Source: JAKRSD01 sp964473995 (GTDB lineage: Bacteria; Bacteroidota; Bacteroidia; CAIKAF01). From it: 8,808 bases of DNA. Where the stretch lies: NCBI GenBank assembly GCA_964473995.1, contig CAYYRB010000077.1, positions 1 through 8,808 of the forward strand, in the 5' to 3' direction. Under the pieces are notes generated by a model. The model was not told where the DNA came from, made no database searches, and saw only the letters and a list, made by a program, of their open reading frames with translations. The translations under genes were made by a program, and so were the position numbers. How positions within the stretch are numbered: the stretch's first letter is position 1; each line of letters begins with the position of its first letter. Shown here piece by piece: positions 6,390 to 8,808 of this stretch.

Positions 6390-7058
6390 TCACTCTTCAG
6401 TCAGCAGCTTGTACATATTTTCCAAGTCCCGCGCATTTTTCACGTCAAAACCATGTTTTTGGAATACGGCGGCAATTTCATTTACTTCTTCCAAAATGTC
6501 TTCCTGATTTTTCTTGCGTTGTTCATCGGACATGAAAATTGGCGGAAAGGTATGGCCATTATTGAACCAAATAGCAACAGATTCACCTGTGGCTTTGTCT
6601 TCCACCCAGCCTTCTTCATCCTCCGGCCCAAACAGGTGCATATATTCATCAGGCACCACAAGCGTTAAATAAGGCGTGTGCATGGTCACGCTTTTTTTGG
6701 CTTTGTTTTCTTCATAACGGATCACGGTGTTGTCCTCATGCTCCAGTGTTACATAACTGAGGTATCCGAAATACAGATATCGGTGGTAATAATCTTCCCC
6801 CACCAGATTGTACAATTCCTCGAGCAGAGGCCCCGGCAATTTCTTTTTTGTGTCTTTTCGTTCATATTCGCTGTAAACAGCCTCGCCAAAGTCGGTCAGA
6901 AATTGGGTTTGGGAAAGCAGGTCATAATCGGTGAATACCGTTTCATCATCCGGCCCATAACCCCCGTCATAATAGTTATATTCCGATTGAGCCTCATAAT
7001 GGTAGGTAATTCCGTCCTTGCTAAAATAAAAGGGTTTCTTTTTTTTTCTCTTTTTCAT
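6390..7058 (-). CDS. Hypothetical protein, lysine-rich N-terminus, third gene behind metK
   Basis: I do not recognise this protein of 222 residues. It opens MKKRKKKKPFYF, seven basic residues in the first eight, then becomes rich in Tyr, Asp and Glu (SEYNYYDGGYGPDDE, residues 25-39). A central region reads LYFGYLSYVTLEHEDNTVIRY, followed by LTLVVPDEYMHLFGPEDEEGW and SVAIWFNNGHTFPPIFM. A charged C-terminal helix pair (residues about 180-222) closes the chain. There is no signal peptide or membrane segment, so it is probably cytoplasmic. The frame can extend to a TTG at 7085 that overlaps the previous gene by 22 bases; I chose the ATG at 7058, which leaves a five-base gap after that gene's stop. 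The coding strand has a run of nine A (7039-7047) within codons 4-7. It follows the hypothetical gene at 7064 and metK on the same strand, suggesting one transcript. Function unknown. Confidence 0.82.
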   Translation of the reverse strand: MKKRKKKKPFYFSKDGITYHYEAQSEYNYYDGGYGPDDETVFTDYDLLSQTQFLTDFGEAVYSEYERKDTKKKLPGPLLEELYNLVGEDYYHRYLYFGYLSYVTLEHEDNTVIRYEENKAKKSVTMHTPYLTLVVPDEYMHLFGPEDEEGWVEDKATGESVAIWFNNGHTFPPIFMSDEQRKKNQEDILEEVNEIAAVFQKHGFDVKNARDLENMYKLLTEE

Positions 7059-7063
7059 GTGTT

Positions 7064-7510
7064 CTATTTTAAAGATCGTGTCCAAAAATCAGCGGCATAC
7101 GCGCCTTCAAAAACGGCATATTCCTTTTGTATTCCTTCTTTGGGTTCGTCCTCCTTTTTCTGTTCTTTTGCTTCTGCCGCTTTTTTGAATAGGTTCTCCG
7201 GATCGGCCAGACTTTCCTTGCTGATCACAAATCCGTAATTGATGGTGCTGCCCCTTTTCAGTATGCTTACGTGAAATCGTTTGGCATGCCTCAGTTCGGG
7301 CTCAATTTTCTTATAAGATTCGGCAAATTGCAGGGCCGTAGTTTCGTCGTCTTTGATCCATCTGGCTGCCCTGCATTTGTCAATCTCAATGAAGATGGTT
7401 TCTTCCCGATAGTCCACTAATTGAGAACCGAAATTGTGGAACATTCGGTACCACTTGTCCACGTTTCTGGCGTGGCGGTCGTTAATCTCGTTGATCAATT
7501 CTTTTTCCAT
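7064..7510 (-). CDS. Hypothetical protein, second gene behind metK
   Basis: I do not recognise this protein of 148 residues. It is highly charged and has no signal peptide or membrane segment. The first 85 residues look like a compact alpha/beta domain: an amphipathic helix with DRHARNVDKWYRMFHNFG, the strand TIFIEIDKCRAARWIKDDE, a helix TTALQFAESYKKIEPELRHAK, and then strands FHVSILKRG and INYGFVISK. From about residue 107 a Lys/Glu-rich low-complexity linker follows (KKAAEAKEQKKEDEPKE), and the chain ends with an aromatic tail (YAADFWTRSLK). The ATG at 7510 is preceded by a purine-rich AAAGAAG stretch. It starts 19 bases after the metK stop and ends five bases before the next ATG, so it is likely the middle gene of a metK operon. 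Spacing is the only link to SAM metabolism; function unknown. Confidence 0.85.
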   Translation of the reverse strand: MEKELINEINDRHARNVDKWYRMFHNFGSQLVDYREETIFIEIDKCRAARWIKDDETTALQFAESYKKIEPELRHAKRFHVSILKRGSTINYGFVISKESLADPENLFKKAAEAKEQKKEDEPKEGIQKEYAVFEGAYAADFWTRSLK

Positions 7511-7529
7511 GGTCTTCTTTTTTTATTTG

Positions 7530-8672
7530 TTATTGATGTTTACGGAGTTGGTTAATGATGTCTGTGTTGAGGGTTTCCCAGGGCAATCCGGGCTTTCCGA
7601 AATGACCATAGGCCGCGGTGGGCAGATAAATCGGATTTTTTAATCCGAGCTGACTGATGATTCCGTTGGGCCGCAAGTCAAACAACTCTTTGACCGCGGG
7701 AAGAAGAATATCCTCCCGTGTGACTTTGCTTCCGTGCAGGTTTAAATACAGGGAAGTGGGGTCTTCTTTTCCTATGGCATACGAAATCTGCACGGTGCAT
7801 GCATGTGCCAGTCCGGCAGCTACGATGTGCTTCGCCACGTAACGTGCGGCATAGGCTGCGGAACGGTCTACCTTGCTCGGGTCTTTCCCGCTGAAGGCGC
7901 CTCCTCCATGAGGACAGCTGCCTCCGTACGTGTCCACGATGATCTTTCGACCCGTGAGTCCGGTATCTCCGTGCGGTCCGCCGATGGTGAAACTTCCCGA
8001 GGGATTGGTGAGTATGTGGGGTGTCTCCGTTCCGGGCAGGTATTCTTCCACGAGGGGGAGAATGAGTTCGCGGATGAGTGTTTCCCGAATTTCTTCCTGG
8101 GAAATGCCTGCCCTGTGCTGACTGCTGACCACCACGCGCTCCACGGCAATGGGAAGTCCGTCGTGGTATTTTACGGTTACCTGGGATTTGGCATCCGGAA
8201 GGAGCCATTCGACCTTTCCGCTCTTGCGGAATTCCGCCAACCGCTGCATGAGGGCGTGCGACAGCGTGATGGGCAGGGGCATCAGTTCGGGGGTTTCATT
8301 GCAGGCGTATCCGAACATGAGTCCCTGATCACCGGCTCCTCCCTCGGCCACACTTTGGTTAATCTCTGCGCTCTGTTCGTGCAGCAGCAGCGTGTAGTTG
8401 GCCTTGTGGTAATTGAAGCCCGATTCGTCGTGGTCGTACCCGATTTTTTGCAGCGTTTCTTTCGCCGTGTCAATGGGATTGATGTCTGCGGCGGCCTTTG
8501 TTTTGGCCTCCCCCGCAATGACGAGATGGCCCGTGGTGATGAGGCATTCGCAGGCCACTTTGGCATCGGGATCTGCCTTGAGATAGGCATCGAGCACGGC
8601 ATCTGAGATTTGATCGGCCACTTTGTCCGGGTGGCCTTCCGAAACGGATTCGGAGGTGAACGAGTAGGTCAT
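7530..8672 (-). CDS. metK: S-adenosylmethionine synthetase (methionine adenosyltransferase)
   Basis: MetK makes S-adenosylmethionine, phosphate and diphosphate from ATP and methionine in the cytoplasm, supplying the cell's methyl donor. The protein has 380 residues, close to the E. coli length of 384. Family signatures are all present: FTSESVSEGHPDKVADQISDAVLD at the N-terminus with His14, Asp16 and Lys17 of the active site; GAGDQGLMFGYA (112-123), the mobile loop over the active site; the GLTGRKIIVDTYGG block; GGGAFSGKD (256-264), the phosphate-binding loop with Lys263; DPSKVDRSAAYAARYVAK; and the C-terminal TAAYGHFG. The residues before GGGAFSGKD read SCPH where E. coli has MARH, a position that varies in the family. 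The frame is open upstream, with another ATG at 8711. I chose 8672 because homology begins there and an AGGA ribosome site precedes it. It is the probable first gene of a three-gene operon. Confidence 0.98.
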   Translation of the reverse strand: MTYSFTSESVSEGHPDKVADQISDAVLDAYLKADPDAKVACECLITTGHLVIAGEAKTKAAADINPIDTAKETLQKIGYDHDESGFNYHKANYTLLLHEQSAEINQSVAEGGAGDQGLMFGYACNETPELMPLPITLSHALMQRLAEFRKSGKVEWLLPDAKSQVTVKYHDGLPIAVERVVVSSQHRAGISQEEIRETLIRELILPLVEEYLPGTETPHILTNPSGSFTIGGPHGDTGLTGRKIIVDTYGGSCPHGGGAFSGKDPSKVDRSAAYAARYVAKHIVAAGLAHACTVQISYAIGKEDPTSLYLNLHGSKVTREDILLPAVKELFDLRPNGIISQLGLKNPIYLPTAAYGHFGKPGLPWETLNTDIINQLRKHQ

Positions 8673-8808
8673 GTTATCCTTTTTTTGATGATTAAACCGA
8701 CGTGAAATCATCCGAGAAGGGCAGACAAAATAAGGAGTGGGGAGCTGACGAACTTTTTTGGTTTCAAAACCCTCATCCTTTTTACCACCGTGGCGTTCGA
8801 GCTCGGTT
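8673..8808 (-). other. metK upstream region, function unresolved
   Basis: These 136 bases upstream of metK reach the window edge. A weak -7 candidate, TATTTTG, lies on the minus strand at 8732-8726 and would give a leader of about 50 bases; no good -33 element accompanies it. The metK reading frame is open through the whole stretch, but the peptide it would encode is basic, lacks family similarity and probably is not translated. I searched by eye for SAM-I, SAM-II or SAH riboswitch landmarks and found none. No plus-strand gene is visible. Confidence 0.3.
8677..8681 (-). promoter_or_regulatory. Ribosome binding site deciding the metK start
   Basis: The minus strand reads AAAAAAAGGATAAC directly before the ATG at 8672, giving an AAGGA Shine-Dalgarno core with a four-base spacer. 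Strong Shine-Dalgarno sites are uncommon in Bacteroidota, and the upstream in-frame ATG at 8711 has none, so this supports the shorter protein. Confidence 0.6.

Noticed and set aside
6678..7238. 186-codon plus-strand hydrophobic frame
   Set aside because: Its apparent membrane-like character comes from complementing Lys/Glu-rich codons of the two minus-strand genes it overlaps.
6390..7510. Toxin-antitoxin or toxin-immunity pair behind metK
   Set aside because: Two small adjacent genes alone are not evidence; neither shows a nuclease, toxin or DNA-binding antitoxin motif.
7803..8606. 267-codon open frame on the plus strand opposite metK
   Set aside because: It lies wholly antisense to a textbook metK, has no ribosome site or family signature and has a composition expected from the complement of a GC-richer gene.
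8673..8808. SAM-sensing riboswitch upstream of metK
   Set aside because: None of the conserved core elements of SAM-I, SAM-II or SAH riboswitches could be found, only a trivial four-base hairpin near 8761-8771.
8784..8808. tRNA-like T-arm (GTTCGAGC) at the right edge
   Set aside because: The flanking bases do not pair into a five-base T stem and no acceptor or anticodon arm is visible.

Overview
The window looks like an ordinary chromosomal stretch from a member of the Bacteroidota, most likely a Flavobacteriales-type marine or freshwater lineage. Three things support this. The secreted metalloprotease ends in a type IX secretion (T9SS) sorting domain with a YPNP motif. Several starts are preceded by the Bacteroidota -7 box TAnnTTTG. 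Two adjacent small secreted proteins look like a family known mainly from Bacteroidota. Base composition is moderate, and metK appears somewhat more GC-rich than its neighbours.

Layout, left to right. Positions 1-803 (minus) hold a 3'-truncated gene for glyceraldehyde-3-phosphate dehydrogenase. A 149-base divergent spacer carries a -7 box on each strand. Positions 953-3163 (plus) encode a 736-residue secreted multidomain M43-type zinc metalloprotease, followed by a strong bidirectional terminator. Positions 3273-3638 (minus) encode an ArsC/Spx-like thioredoxin-fold protein that has lost the usual active-site residues. Positions 3769-5001 (plus) encode a single-unit M16 peptidase. Its stop codon interlocks with that of the convergent gene at 4998-5609 (minus). 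That gene and its paralogue at 5618-6208 (minus) form a two-gene operon of secreted proteins behind a good promoter. Positions 6390-8672 (minus) hold a likely operon: metK first, then two short genes that I do not recognise.

Functionally the window mixes housekeeping enzymes (GAPDH, S-adenosylmethionine synthetase), proteolysis (M43 secreted, M16 cytoplasmic), two secreted proteins of unknown role and two unknown proteins that may be co-transcribed with metK. I see no rRNA, tRNA, CRISPR array, insertion sequence, prophage or toxin-antitoxin pair, and no compelling new multi-gene system. The items most worth a second look are the degenerate ArsC-like protein, the two unknown genes behind metK (one with a 9-A tract near its start), the paralogous secreted pair and the interlocked convergent stops.
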